Assembly (NCBI GenBank): GCA_035601815.1 | Contig: DATNNN010000191.1 | Location: 1 to 30,190, forward strand | Reading direction: 5' to 3' | DNA: 30,190 nucleotides | Source: DATNNN01 sp035601815 | Lineage (GTDB): Bacteria > Pseudomonadota > Alphaproteobacteria > Rhizobiales > Xanthobacteraceae | Shown here: piece after piece, positions 9,085-16,547 of the stretch | Layout of the letters: the number at the start of each line of letters is the position of its first letter | How positions within the stretch are numbered: position 1 is the stretch's first letter | Position numbers and translations under genes: made by a program | Notes under the pieces: generated by a model | Databases searched by the model: none | Told to the model about the DNA's origin: nothing | The model's input: only the letters and a program-made list of their open reading frames with translations

Positions 9085-10092
9085 ATGGCCGGCCCGAAAA
9101 GCCGCAAGGCAGACAATCGCCAAGACATGCCGGAGTTCGTCCGCTCCGCGCTGCGCACGCTGGCGACCGAGGCCGAGGGCCTCAAGGCGCTTTCCGCCGC
9201 CCTCGCCGACGGCCTCGGCCATGGTTTCGTCGAGGCGGTGGAGAAAATTCAGGCGGCGCGCGGCCGCGTCATCGTCACCGGCATGGGCAAGAGCGGGCAC
9301 GTCGGCCGCAAGATCGCGGCGACGCTGGCCTCCACTGGCACCCCCGCCTATTTCGTTCACCCCGGCGAGGCGAGCCACGGCGACCTCGGGGTCATCACGC
9401 CCGACGACGTCATCATCGCGCTGTCGTGGTCGGGCGAGACCACCGAGCTCAAGGACCTGATCGACTATGCCAAGCGCTTTCGCGTGGCGCTGATCGCGGT
9501 GACGGCGGCGGCGGATTCCACGCTGGCGCAAGCCGCCGACGTGGTGCTGGCCCTGCCGGCCGCGCGCGAGGCCTGCCCCCTCGGCCTCGCCCCCACCACC
9601 TCGACCCTGATCCAGCTTGCGCTCGGCGACGCGCTGGCGGTGGCGCTGTTCGAAACCCGTGGGTTCACCGTGTTCGATTTCAAGGCCCTGCACCCCGGCG
9701 GCAAGCTCGGCGCCGGCCTCACGTTCGTGCGCGACATGATGCGCACTGGCAATGACGTGCCGTTGGTGCGATCGGGCACCACCATGGGCGAAGCGATTGT
9801 CGAGATGTCGGCCAAGGGCTCCGGCTGCGTCGGCATCGTCGACGGCGCCGGCGCGCTCGCCGGCATCATCACCGACGGCGATCTGCGCCGCCACATGCGC
9901 GCGGACCTGTTCGGCCGCAAGGTCGACGAGGTGATGACCAAAAAGCCGAAGACCGTGCGCCCCGATCAGCTGGCGAGCGAGGCCCTGGGGCTCCTCAACG
10001 CCGCCAAGGTTACCGTGCTGTTCGTGGTCGAGGGTGCCAAGCCCGTCGGCCTCGTGCGCTTCCACGATCTCTTGCGCATCGGCGTCGCCTGA
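9085..10092 (+). CDS. kdsD: Arabinose-5-phosphate isomerase, KpsF/GutQ family
   Basis: This enzyme interconverts D-ribulose-5-phosphate and D-arabinose-5-phosphate, the first step toward KDO for lipopolysaccharide, in the cytoplasm. The 335-residue protein has an N-terminal SIS domain (about 40-175) with GMGKSGHVG around Lys69, SWSGET at 114-119 and APTTST at 169-174. The family His is His203 in ALHPGGKLG. Two CBS domains follow (about 215-335), containing ITDGDLRR at 262-269. I chose ATG 9085 because GGGGA lies six to seven bases upstream; a TTG at 9034 and an ATG at 9055 in the same frame are alternatives. The gene stands alone on this strand and ends three bases from the convergent PaaK-like gene. 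It matches the KdsD family in length and architecture, though a GutQ/KpsF-type role is not excluded. Confidence 0.9.
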   Translation: MAGPKSRKADNRQDMPEFVRSALRTLATEAEGLKALSAALADGLGHGFVEAVEKIQAARGRVIVTGMGKSGHVGRKIAATLASTGTPAYFVHPGEASHGDLGVITPDDVIIALSWSGETTELKDLIDYAKRFRVALIAVTAAADSTLAQAADVVLALPAAREACPLGLAPTTSTLIQLALGDALAVALFETRGFTVFDFKALHPGGKLGAGLTFVRDMMRTGNDVPLVRSGTTMGEAIVEMSAKGSGCVGIVDGAGALAGIITDGDLRRHMRADLFGRKVDEVMTKKPKTVRPDQLASEALGLLNAAKVTVLFVVEGAKPVGLVRFHDLLRIGVA

Positions 10093-10095
10093 AAA

Positions 10096-11325
10096 CTATA
10101 TCTTCCGCTCGTCGGCGATGACTTTGCCGTCGTTCGGCAGCGCGCCGGGCGCCACCAGCTCCACCTTGCCGCCGAGCTTGGTTACATCCCGCAACGTGCC
10201 TGCGATCTTGTCGGCGAGCGCGGCGTCGGGCTTCCCCACTTCGGCCTTGAGCGCCATCGCGTCCTGCTCGCCCTCGCGCGTCACCACGAGACGCGCGCGC
10301 TTGATTTCCGGGTGGCGTTTGATCACCTGGGCCACCTGCTCTGGTCGCACGAACATCCCCTTCACTTTCGTCGTCTGGTCGGCGCGGCCCATCCAGCCCT
10401 TGATCCGCGTGTTGGTGCGGCCGCAGGGCGACGGGCCGGCGAGGATCGCGGAAAGGTCGCCGAGCGCGAGCCGGATCCAAGGATGGTGCGCGTCGAAGGA
10501 GGTCACCACCACCTCGCCCACTTCGCCGTCGGCCACCGGCTCGCCGCTGCCCGGCCGCACGATCTCCAGGAGCACATCCTCGTTGACCACCAGCCCCTCG
10601 CGCGCCGGCGTCTCGTAGGCGACGACGCCAAGGTCGGCGGTCGCATAGGTCTGATATGCCGTAATGCCGCGCTCCCTGATCTCCGCCTGCAACGACGGCG
10701 GAAACGCCGCGCCGCCGACCGAGGCCTTGCGGATCGAGGAGGCGTCCTTGCCGGCCGCCTTGGCCGCGTCGAGGAGAATCTTCAGGAAATCCGGCGTGCC
10801 GGCGTAGGCCACGGGCTTGAGGTCCGCGATCGCCTCGAGCTGCACCTCGGTGTTGCCCGGGCCAGCCGGTATCACAGCGCAGCCGAGGGTGCGGGCTCCC
10901 GTATCGAACATGAAGCCGCCGGGCGTCAGGTGATAGGCGAAGGTGTTGAGCACCACGTCGCCCTTGCGGATGCCGGCGGCAAACAGCGCCCGCGCCGTCC
11001 GCCACGGATCGGCCGCAGCCCGCTCCGGCTCGTAGATCGGGCCGGGCGACGTGAAAAGGCGTCCGTAGGCCCCAAGCGATTCCGGCAACAGCCCGGCGAA
11101 CGGCGGATCGGCCTTCTGCATGGCCGGCAGCTCGGACTTGCGCATCACGGGGAGCGCGGCGAGCGCGGCGCGGCTCCCTACGAGCTCGGCATCCACATGC
11201 TGAAGATGCTTGGCCCAACCGGGCGCGCTCATGGCCGCCATGACAAGTCCCGGCAGGCGGTCCATGAGATCGCGTTCGCGCCTCTCCGGGTCACGCGTCT
11301 CGAGCTTGTCGTAATGGTCGGCCAT
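10096..11325 (-). CDS. Phenylacetate-CoA ligase-like adenylate-forming enzyme
   Basis: This 409-residue protein belongs to the PaaK-like branch of the adenylate-forming superfamily, whose members activate carboxylic acids to acyl-AMP and then acyl-CoA. The N-terminal MADHYDKLETRDP resembles PaaK openings. The phosphate-loop position reads TSPGPIYEP (92-100) instead of TSGTTGxP. YATADLGV (227-234) replaces the usual YGxTE motif, and GRADQTTKVKGMF (313-325) is the hinge region. Lys401 in the C-terminal NDGKVI is a candidate catalytic Lys. It is the last gene of the liv-type operon. Two starts are possible: ATG 11325, preceded by GGGGGC, or GTG 11340, which overlaps the livF stop as GTGA. The substrate is unknown; an aryl or alkyl carboxylate imported by the neighbouring transporter is plausible. 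Confidence 0.78.
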   Translation of the reverse strand: MADHYDKLETRDPERRERDLMDRLPGLVMAAMSAPGWAKHLQHVDAELVGSRAALAALPVMRKSELPAMQKADPPFAGLLPESLGAYGRLFTSPGPIYEPERAAADPWRTARALFAAGIRKGDVVLNTFAYHLTPGGFMFDTGARTLGCAVIPAGPGNTEVQLEAIADLKPVAYAGTPDFLKILLDAAKAAGKDASSIRKASVGGAAFPPSLQAEIRERGITAYQTYATADLGVVAYETPAREGLVVNEDVLLEIVRPGSGEPVADGEVGEVVVTSFDAHHPWIRLALGDLSAILAGPSPCGRTNTRIKGWMGRADQTTKVKGMFVRPEQVAQVIKRHPEIKRARLVVTREGEQDAMALKAEVGKPDAALADKIAGTLRDVTKLGGKVELVAPGALPNDGKVIADERKI

Positions 11326-11336
11326 GGCCGCCCCCG

Positions 11337-12182
11337 TCACGCCAGCCAGCGCTTGCGCCGCTTGTAGTGCTTTGCGCCGCGGAACGACTTGCGCTTGCCC
11401 TCGGCGATGCCGAGGTAGAATTCCTTGACGTCCTCGTTCTCGCGCAGGCTCTTCGCCGCGCCGTCAAGCACCACGCGGCCGTTCTCCAGGATATAGCCGT
11501 AGCGGGCGTAGCGCAGCGCCATGTACGTGTTCTGCTCGGCGAGGAGGAACGACACGCCCTCCTCCTCGTTCAGCCGCCTCACGATCTCGAAGATCTCCTC
11601 GACGATCTGCGGTGCCAGCCCCATGGACGGCTCGTCGAGCAGGATCATTTTCGGCCGCGACATCAAGGCCCGGCCCAGCGCGCACATCTGCTGCTCGCCG
11701 CCAGAGGTGTAGCCGGCGAGGTTGTCGCGGCGGTCGACGAGGCGCGGGAAATAGGAATAGACGAGATCAATGTCGCGCTTGATCGCCGCACGCCCATCGC
11801 GACGGGTGAAGGCGCCGGTGAGCAGGTTTTCCTCGATGGTGAGGTGACCGAAGCAATGCCGGCCCTCCATCACCTGGATGCAGCCGCGGCGTACGAGCTC
11901 GTTCGGCTCGAGCCCATGGACGGTGACGCCGTCGAACAGGATCGCGCCCTTGCTCACCTCGCCGCGCTCCGCGTGCAGGAGGTTGGAGATCGCCTTCAGC
12001 GTAGTGGTCTTGCCGGCGCCGTTACCGCCCAAGAGCGCCACGATCCCGCCGCGCGGCACATCCAGCGATACGCCCTTCAGCACCAGAATGACGTGGTCGT
12101 AGACAACCTCGATGTTGTTGACCGCGAGGATCTTCTCGGACGCGGCGGTAATTGCGCCTTGGGCCGGAGCGGCAACGTTCAT
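11337..12182 (-). CDS. livF: ABC transporter ATP-binding protein, LivF type
   Basis: This is one of the two cytoplasmic ATPases of a branched-chain-amino-acid-family (HAAT) ABC importer. The 281-residue protein has Walker A GGNGAGKTTT, signature TSGGEQQM and Walker B MILLDEPSMGLAP, all as in LivF. It is longer than E. coli LivF (about 237 residues), with an N-terminal extension of about 20 residues and a strongly basic C-terminal tail (KRKSFRGAKHYKRRKRWLA). I chose the ATG at 12182; the longer frame start at 12218 falls inside the intergenic palindrome and has no homology. The Shine-Dalgarno sequence is weak. It sits between the binding-protein gene and the PaaK-like ligase, overlapping or abutting the latter. 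Confidence 0.92.
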   Translation of the reverse strand: MNVAAPAQGAITAASEKILAVNNIEVVYDHVILVLKGVSLDVPRGGIVALLGGNGAGKTTTLKAISNLLHAERGEVSKGAILFDGVTVHGLEPNELVRRGCIQVMEGRHCFGHLTIEENLLTGAFTRRDGRAAIKRDIDLVYSYFPRLVDRRDNLAGYTSGGEQQMCALGRALMSRPKMILLDEPSMGLAPQIVEEIFEIVRRLNEEEGVSFLLAEQNTYMALRYARYGYILENGRVVLDGAAKSLRENEDVKEFYLGIAEGKRKSFRGAKHYKRRKRWLA

Positions 12183-12202
12183 TGTGGGTCTCGTCGGAAG
12201 TT

Positions 12203-12254
12203 CGCCCTCATCCCGCAAGACGGCCGCCCGGGCGGCCTCCGCGGGACGAGGGCG
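12203..12254. repeat. Large imperfect extragenic palindrome between binding protein and livF
   Basis: CGCCCTCATCCCGC (12203-12216) is the reverse complement of GCGGGACGAGGGCG (12241-12254) except for one A/C mismatch. Between the arms lies a second palindrome, 12222-12237 (GGCCGCCC / GGGCGGCC). In RNA this would make a very stable hairpin just after the binding-protein stop codon (12271). There is no T-tract, so it is more like a REP-type or mRNA-stabilising element than an intrinsic terminator. Similar CCCTCATCC-type palindromes are frequent in Hyphomicrobiales genomes. Confidence 0.75.
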
Positions 12255-12270
12255 ATTACTGCTTGCTACC

Positions 12271-13605
12271 TTACGACGACTTGTCGCAAGACTCGGTGCG
12301 TTTCGGCCAGCCGGTGTTCTGCTGCACGTAGTCCTTGGCGGCCGCCTCGATCAGCGGGCGCACGCGGTCCTTCATGGGCGAGATCCAGTCGGAAATCTTG
12401 ACCCACTTCGTCCCGTCCCACTGCTGCATGTACGCCGACTGATGGCCGTTATGGTCGGTGCACGACACGCCGGTAATCGGCGCCGCGAAGCCCGCCAGCC
12501 CCAGCTCCGTCCAGCGCGCGTCGGTGATACGGAGCGATTCGAGCCCGCGCCGCACGTCCTCGCCGGTGACCACTTTCTTGCCGGTCACCTTCTGGGCGTT
12601 GCGGATCGCCTCGGCGATGATCACCGAGTTCATCACGCCGCGGTTGTAGAAGTTCTCGCCGACCTTATCCTTCGGCGTTTGGCTCTTGCCCTTGTCCACG
12701 AGGTACTTCTGGATGTCCTGGATCGCCGGATAGTTGGCGCCGACGCTGTGGAGGTTGAGGCTAAGATAGCCCTTGCCGTCCTGGCCCGCCGGCCGCGCGT
12801 CATCCTCGTTGCCCGACCACCAGATGCCGACGAAATGATCCATCGGATAGTTGATCTTGGCGGCTTCCTTGACGGCGGTAGGGTTCATCGCCCCCCAGCC
12901 CCACAACACCATCCAATTCGGCTTGTCGCGGCGCACGTTGAGCCACAGGCCGGACTGGTTCTGCATCTCGGCCGGCGGCACCGGGTATTCCTTGACCTCG
13001 AAGCCGTAGTCCTTGGCGAACTGATGCAGGAGCGGCAGCGGCTCGCGGCCGTAGCCGCCGTCGAAGAAGATGTAGCCGATGGTCTTACCCTTGAGCTTGT
13101 CGAGGCCGCCTTCCTTCCCGGCGATGTACTTGATGATCATCGACAGACCATCCCAGTAAGTCGCCGGCGGGTTGAACACCCATGGGAAATTCGTGCCGTC
13201 GGCCGAGGCCGAGAGGCCGTAGGCCATGGACAGCACCGGGATCTTGTCGACGGCGGCTTTCGGAATGAGCTGGAGCGTGATGCCGGTCGAGTATGGATTG
13301 GTGATGACCGGGTTCTTGCCCTTGGTCGATTCGTAGCACTCGACGCCCTTCTTGGTGTCGTAGCCGGTCTCGCATTCCTCGACCACGATCTTGACGCCGC
13401 CGATGCCACCATCGCGCTCGTTCAGCATGTTGAGATAGTCGGCCATGCCGTTGGCGATGGGGATGCCGGAGCCGGAGAACGCGCCGGTGCGGTAGGAGAA
13501 CAGCGGCACGTAGATTGTGCCCTGGGCCTCCGCCTTCGAGACGACGACGGGCACCCCCGCCATCGCCGCAAGCACGGCGCTGAGTAACAGTCCTTTCAAG
13601 CGCAT
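12271..13605 (-). CDS. Periplasmic substrate-binding protein of liv-type ABC importer
   Basis: This 444-residue protein has a signal peptide (MRLKGLLLSAVLAAMAGVPVVVSKAEAQ) and then a mature Peripla_BP_6-type ligand-binding fold, from residue 28 (GTIYVPLFSYRTG) to the end. Proteins of this class capture ligand in the periplasm and deliver it to LivH/LivM. The start at 13605 is firm because AGGGAGGAATTT directly precedes ATG; the reading frame runs open far upstream, but that part is a shadow of livM. At 444 residues it is longer than classical LivJ/LivK (about 370), as is common for homologues found with acyl-CoA synthetase genes. The ligand cannot be predicted from motifs. The gene has its own strong ribosome site and is followed by a large palindrome, which fits higher expression than the membrane subunits. 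Confidence 0.88.
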   Translation of the reverse strand: MRLKGLLLSAVLAAMAGVPVVVSKAEAQGTIYVPLFSYRTGAFSGSGIPIANGMADYLNMLNERDGGIGGVKIVVEECETGYDTKKGVECYESTKGKNPVITNPYSTGITLQLIPKAAVDKIPVLSMAYGLSASADGTNFPWVFNPPATYWDGLSMIIKYIAGKEGGLDKLKGKTIGYIFFDGGYGREPLPLLHQFAKDYGFEVKEYPVPPAEMQNQSGLWLNVRRDKPNWMVLWGWGAMNPTAVKEAAKINYPMDHFVGIWWSGNEDDARPAGQDGKGYLSLNLHSVGANYPAIQDIQKYLVDKGKSQTPKDKVGENFYNRGVMNSVIIAEAIRNAQKVTGKKVVTGEDVRRGLESLRITDARWTELGLAGFAAPITGVSCTDHNGHQSAYMQQWDGTKWVKISDWISPMKDRVRPLIEAAAKDYVQQNTGWPKRTESCDKSS

Positions 13606-13676
13606 AAATTCCTCCCTTGTTTGTTGGTCGGTCGCGCCAAGCGGCGCACCGCCGGATTGAGACCGATTTTGCACGT

Positions 13677-14753
13677 TCAGTAGGGGAAAGGCCACACCCT
13701 TAGTTTCTGCTTGGTGATTTGCCATAACCGAGCCAAGCCGTTGGGTTCCACGATGAGGAAGAAGATAATCAGCGCCCCCACGATCATGAAGCTCAGGTGC
13801 TCCACGGTCGCCGACCTGATGGGGATACCGAACTGGTCGGGCACGTAGCGGAGCAGGATCGGCAGCATGAAGATCAGCGCCGCGCCGAAGTAGGAGCCGA
13901 TCAGGCTGCCGAGCCCACCGATGATCACCATGAACAGGATGAAGAAGCTCTGGTTGATGTTGAACACGTCGGCTTCGGCGCCGCCGTACCACAGGAACAC
14001 CATCAACGCGCCGGCGACCCCGCAGTAGAACGACGACACCGCGAAGGCGAGAAGCTTGGTGGGCAAGAGCCGGATGCCCATCAGCTCGGCAGCGATATCC
14101 ATGTCGCGCACCGCCATCCACATGCGCCCGACGCGCCCGTGCACTAGATTCGACGCGAGCCAGGTCATGGCGACGACGATGGCAAGCACGATGAGATAGC
14201 GCGTGGTGGGGGTCGCATTCGGGCCGGTCACCGGCACCCCGAACAGCGTGCGCGTCGGCACCTCGATGGCGTTGGAGACGTTGTAGTTGACGAGCCACGG
14301 GATGCGCACGAAGCACCACTGCAGGAAGAACTGCGCCGCAAGCGTGGCGACGGCGAGGTAGAAGCCCTTGATGCGCAGCGACGGCAGGCCGAACACGACG
14401 CCCACCGCGGCCGCGACGAAGCCCGAGGCGACGACCCAGACCAGGATGTGCACGCCGGGAAATATGGTGGCGAGCTTGTAGCAGGCATAGGCCCCCACCC
14501 CCATGAAGGCGCCGGTGCCGAGCGAGAGCAACCCGGTATAGCCGGTGAGCAGATTCAGCCCGATCGCGGCCAGCGAGAAGATGAGGAACGGGATCATCAC
14601 CGCCTGCAGCAGGAAGGAGTTGCCGAAGTACGGAATCACGACGAAGGCCACGGCGAGGATGACGAGGATGCCGATCCGGTCCTGACGGATCGGGAAGATC
14701 GCCATGTCGGCGGCGTAGCGCGTCTTGAACTGTCCGGCCTCGCGGTAAAGCAT
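13677..14753 (-). CDS. livM: ABC transporter permease, LivM type
   Basis: This is an inner-membrane permease of the liv-type importer (358 residues). About nine to ten hydrophobic segments are visible, starting after a short cytoplasmic N-terminus (MLYREAGQFKTRYAADM). The family motif region NLLTGYTGLLSLGTGAFMGVG lies at about 67-87, and the cytoplasmic EAA-like loop (AAELMGIRLLPTKLLAFAVS) at about 225-245. The protein ends in a basic tail (ITKQKLRVWPFPY). I chose the ATG at 14753, two bases after the livH stop (TAG-cg-ATG); the longer frame upstream is livH in another frame. It pairs with LivH to form the transmembrane channel. Confidence 0.93.
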   Translation of the reverse strand: MLYREAGQFKTRYAADMAIFPIRQDRIGILVILAVAFVVIPYFGNSFLLQAVMIPFLIFSLAAIGLNLLTGYTGLLSLGTGAFMGVGAYACYKLATIFPGVHILVWVVASGFVAAAVGVVFGLPSLRIKGFYLAVATLAAQFFLQWCFVRIPWLVNYNVSNAIEVPTRTLFGVPVTGPNATPTTRYLIVLAIVVAMTWLASNLVHGRVGRMWMAVRDMDIAAELMGIRLLPTKLLAFAVSSFYCGVAGALMVFLWYGGAEADVFNINQSFFILFMVIIGGLGSLIGSYFGAALIFMLPILLRYVPDQFGIPIRSATVEHLSFMIVGALIIFFLIVEPNGLARLWQITKQKLRVWPFPY

Positions 14754-14755
14754 CG

Positions 14756-15739
14756 CTACACCCGCTCGATGATCTTCTCGCCGAACAGCCCCTGCGGCCG
14801 GAACAGCAGAAACGTAAGCGCGATGAAATACGAGAGCCAGCTCTCGATGCCGCTGCCGAAGAGCGGCCCCCAGTAGAACTCGCCGAGCTTCTCGCCGATG
14901 CCGACGATAAGGCCGCCGACGATCGCGCCGGGGATCGAGGTGAAGCCGCCGAGGATGAGCACCGGCAGCGCGCGCAACGCGATAATCTGCAGCGCGAACG
15001 ACACCTCCGAGCGCGCGCCCCACATGATGCCCGTGACGAGCGCGACGAGGCCCGAGGCGAACCAGACGATCACCCAGATCTGCTCGAGCGAGATGCCGAC
15101 CGAGAGCGCCGCCTTGTGGCTGTCGGCGACCGCGCGCAGCGCCCGGCCGATGCGCGTCTTGGAGAAGAACACCGCCAGCACCGCCACCATGATCGAGGCG
15201 ATGAGCGCCGCGGCGATGTCGATCTTCTGCAGGCTGACGAGGCCGCCCAATATCTTGAGATCGAGCGCGCCGCGCGGCAGGTTGAGCTCGTTCGCGATCA
15301 TGATCTTGGGGTCGCCGCCGAACACGAGTTCGCCGAAGCCGATGAGGAAGTAGGTCAGCCCGAACGTGGCCATGAACAGGATGATGTCAGGCTGGTTGAC
15401 GAGCGGCCGCAAGACCAGGCGCTCCACGCCCCAGGCGAGCGCCAGCATCACGAGGACCGCGAGACCAAGCGCCACATAGGCGGCGAGGCCCGCCGGACCG
15501 ACACCGAGCCGCCGCAGAAGCTCGTAGAAGCCCACCAGCGTCAGCGCCGCGAACACCACCATGATGCCCTGGGCGAAGTTGAACACGCCTGAGGCCTTGA
15601 AGATCAGGACAAAGCCGAGCGCGATAAGCGCATAGAGCATGCCCGCCACGAGGCCTTCCCACAGGGTCTGCGCCAAGAGGTCGGGCGCCGCGGCCATCTG
15701 CACGAACGGATCGAGAAAGATTTTGTAGAGGAGGTTCAT
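14756..15739 (-). CDS. livH: ABC transporter permease, LivH type
   Basis: This is the second inner-membrane permease (327 residues), beginning MNLLYKIFLDPFVQM. Around eight hydrophobic helices are visible. The hallmark sequence ALGFVLIFKASGVFNFAQG sits in the first membrane hairpin, and the cytoplasmic coupling loop ADSHKAALSVGISLEQIW near the middle. GGFTSIPGAIVGGLIVGIGE lies before the final helices. The chosen ATG at 15739 is ten bases after the livG stop; an in-frame ATG at 15763 overlaps livG and adds a non-conserved octapeptide. The tight spacing on both sides (10 bp, then 2 bp) marks a polycistronic transcript. Confidence 0.93.
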   Translation of the reverse strand: MNLLYKIFLDPFVQMAAAPDLLAQTLWEGLVAGMLYALIALGFVLIFKASGVFNFAQGIMVVFAALTLVGFYELLRRLGVGPAGLAAYVALGLAVLVMLALAWGVERLVLRPLVNQPDIILFMATFGLTYFLIGFGELVFGGDPKIMIANELNLPRGALDLKILGGLVSLQKIDIAAALIASIMVAVLAVFFSKTRIGRALRAVADSHKAALSVGISLEQIWVIVWFASGLVALVTGIMWGARSEVSFALQIIALRALPVLILGGFTSIPGAIVGGLIVGIGEKLGEFYWGPLFGSGIESWLSYFIALTFLLFRPQGLFGEKIIERV

Positions 15740-15749
15740 CTCGCTTCGT

Positions 15750-16547
15750 TCAATGCGCCACACCGAGATAGGCGGCGATCACATTCTGGTCGCGCTTGAC
15801 GTCGTTGGGAGTGGCGTCGGCGATCTTGCGGCCGTAATCGAGCACGACCACGCGCTCGGCGAGGTCCATGACCACGCCCATGTCGTGTTCGATCAATGCG
15901 ATGGTGGTGCCGTAGTGGTTGTTCACGTCGAGGACGAAGCGGCACATGTCCTCCTTTTCCTCCATGTTCATGCCGGCCATGGGCTCGTCGAGGAGAAGCA
16001 GGTCCGGTTCCATGGCGAGCGCGCGCCCCAGCTCCACCCGCTTTTGCAGGCCGTAAGGCAGCCGGCCCACCGGCACGCGGCGGATATGTTCGATCTCGAG
16101 GAAATCGATGATCTCCTCGACCTTGCGCCGGTGCTCGACCTCCTCTTGCATGGCCGGCCCGAAGCGCAGCAGCTGCCAGACGAGGTTGCGCCGCATCTTC
16201 AGCGTGCGGCCGGCCATGATGTTGTCGAGCGTGGTCATGCTCTTGAACAGCGCCACGTTCTGGAACGTGCGGGCGATGCCGCCGGCAGCCGCCTCGTGCG
16301 GCCGCATCTCGTTCCGCGTGACCCCCTTGAACGTGATGCGGCCCTTCTGCGGCTGGTAGAAACCGTTGATGACGTTCAGCATCGACGTCTTGCCGGCGCC
16401 GTTGGGGCCGATAATGGCGCGGATCTCTCCCTTGCGGATGTCGAAGGAGACGTCGGTGAGCGCCTTGACGCCGCCGAAGGCAAGGGTGACAGCCTCTGCC
16501 GCGAGCAGGATTTCGCCGGCCACGACCTCCGGCGTCGGACCCTTCAT
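15750..16547 (-). CDS. livG: ABC transporter ATP-binding protein, LivG type
   Basis: This is the second ATPase subunit of the importer (265 residues). It has Walker A GPNGAGKTS (about 48-56), Q-loop region ARTFQNVALF and Walker B LLLLDEPMAGMN. The ABC signature position reads LPYGLQKRVE, a LivG-type variant of LSGGQ (E. coli LivG also has a Tyr-Gly form here). The switch His is in ALIEHDM. Start ATG 16545-16547 overlaps the acyl-CoA synthetase stop as ATGA, so the two are almost certainly translationally coupled. Confidence 0.94.
   Translation of the reverse strand: MKGPTPEVVAGEILLAAEAVTLAFGGVKALTDVSFDIRKGEIRAIIGPNGAGKTSMLNVINGFYQPQKGRITFKGVTRNEMRPHEAAAGGIARTFQNVALFKSMTTLDNIMAGRTLKMRRNLVWQLLRFGPAMQEEVEHRRKVEEIIDFLEIEHIRRVPVGRLPYGLQKRVELGRALAMEPDLLLLDEPMAGMNMEEKEDMCRFVLDVNNHYGTTIALIEHDMGVVMDLAERVVVLDYGRKIADATPNDVKRDQNVIAAYLGVAH

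Noticed and set aside
13606..14319. N-terminal extension making the binding protein 682 residues
   Set aside because: The upstream part is livM in another frame. A strong AGGGAGGA site and a signal peptide fix the start at 13605.
15750..16547. LivG signature LPYGLQKRVE read as a broken ABC signature
   Set aside because: LivG proteins normally vary here (E. coli LivG also has a Tyr-Gly form), and Walker A, Walker B and the switch His are intact.
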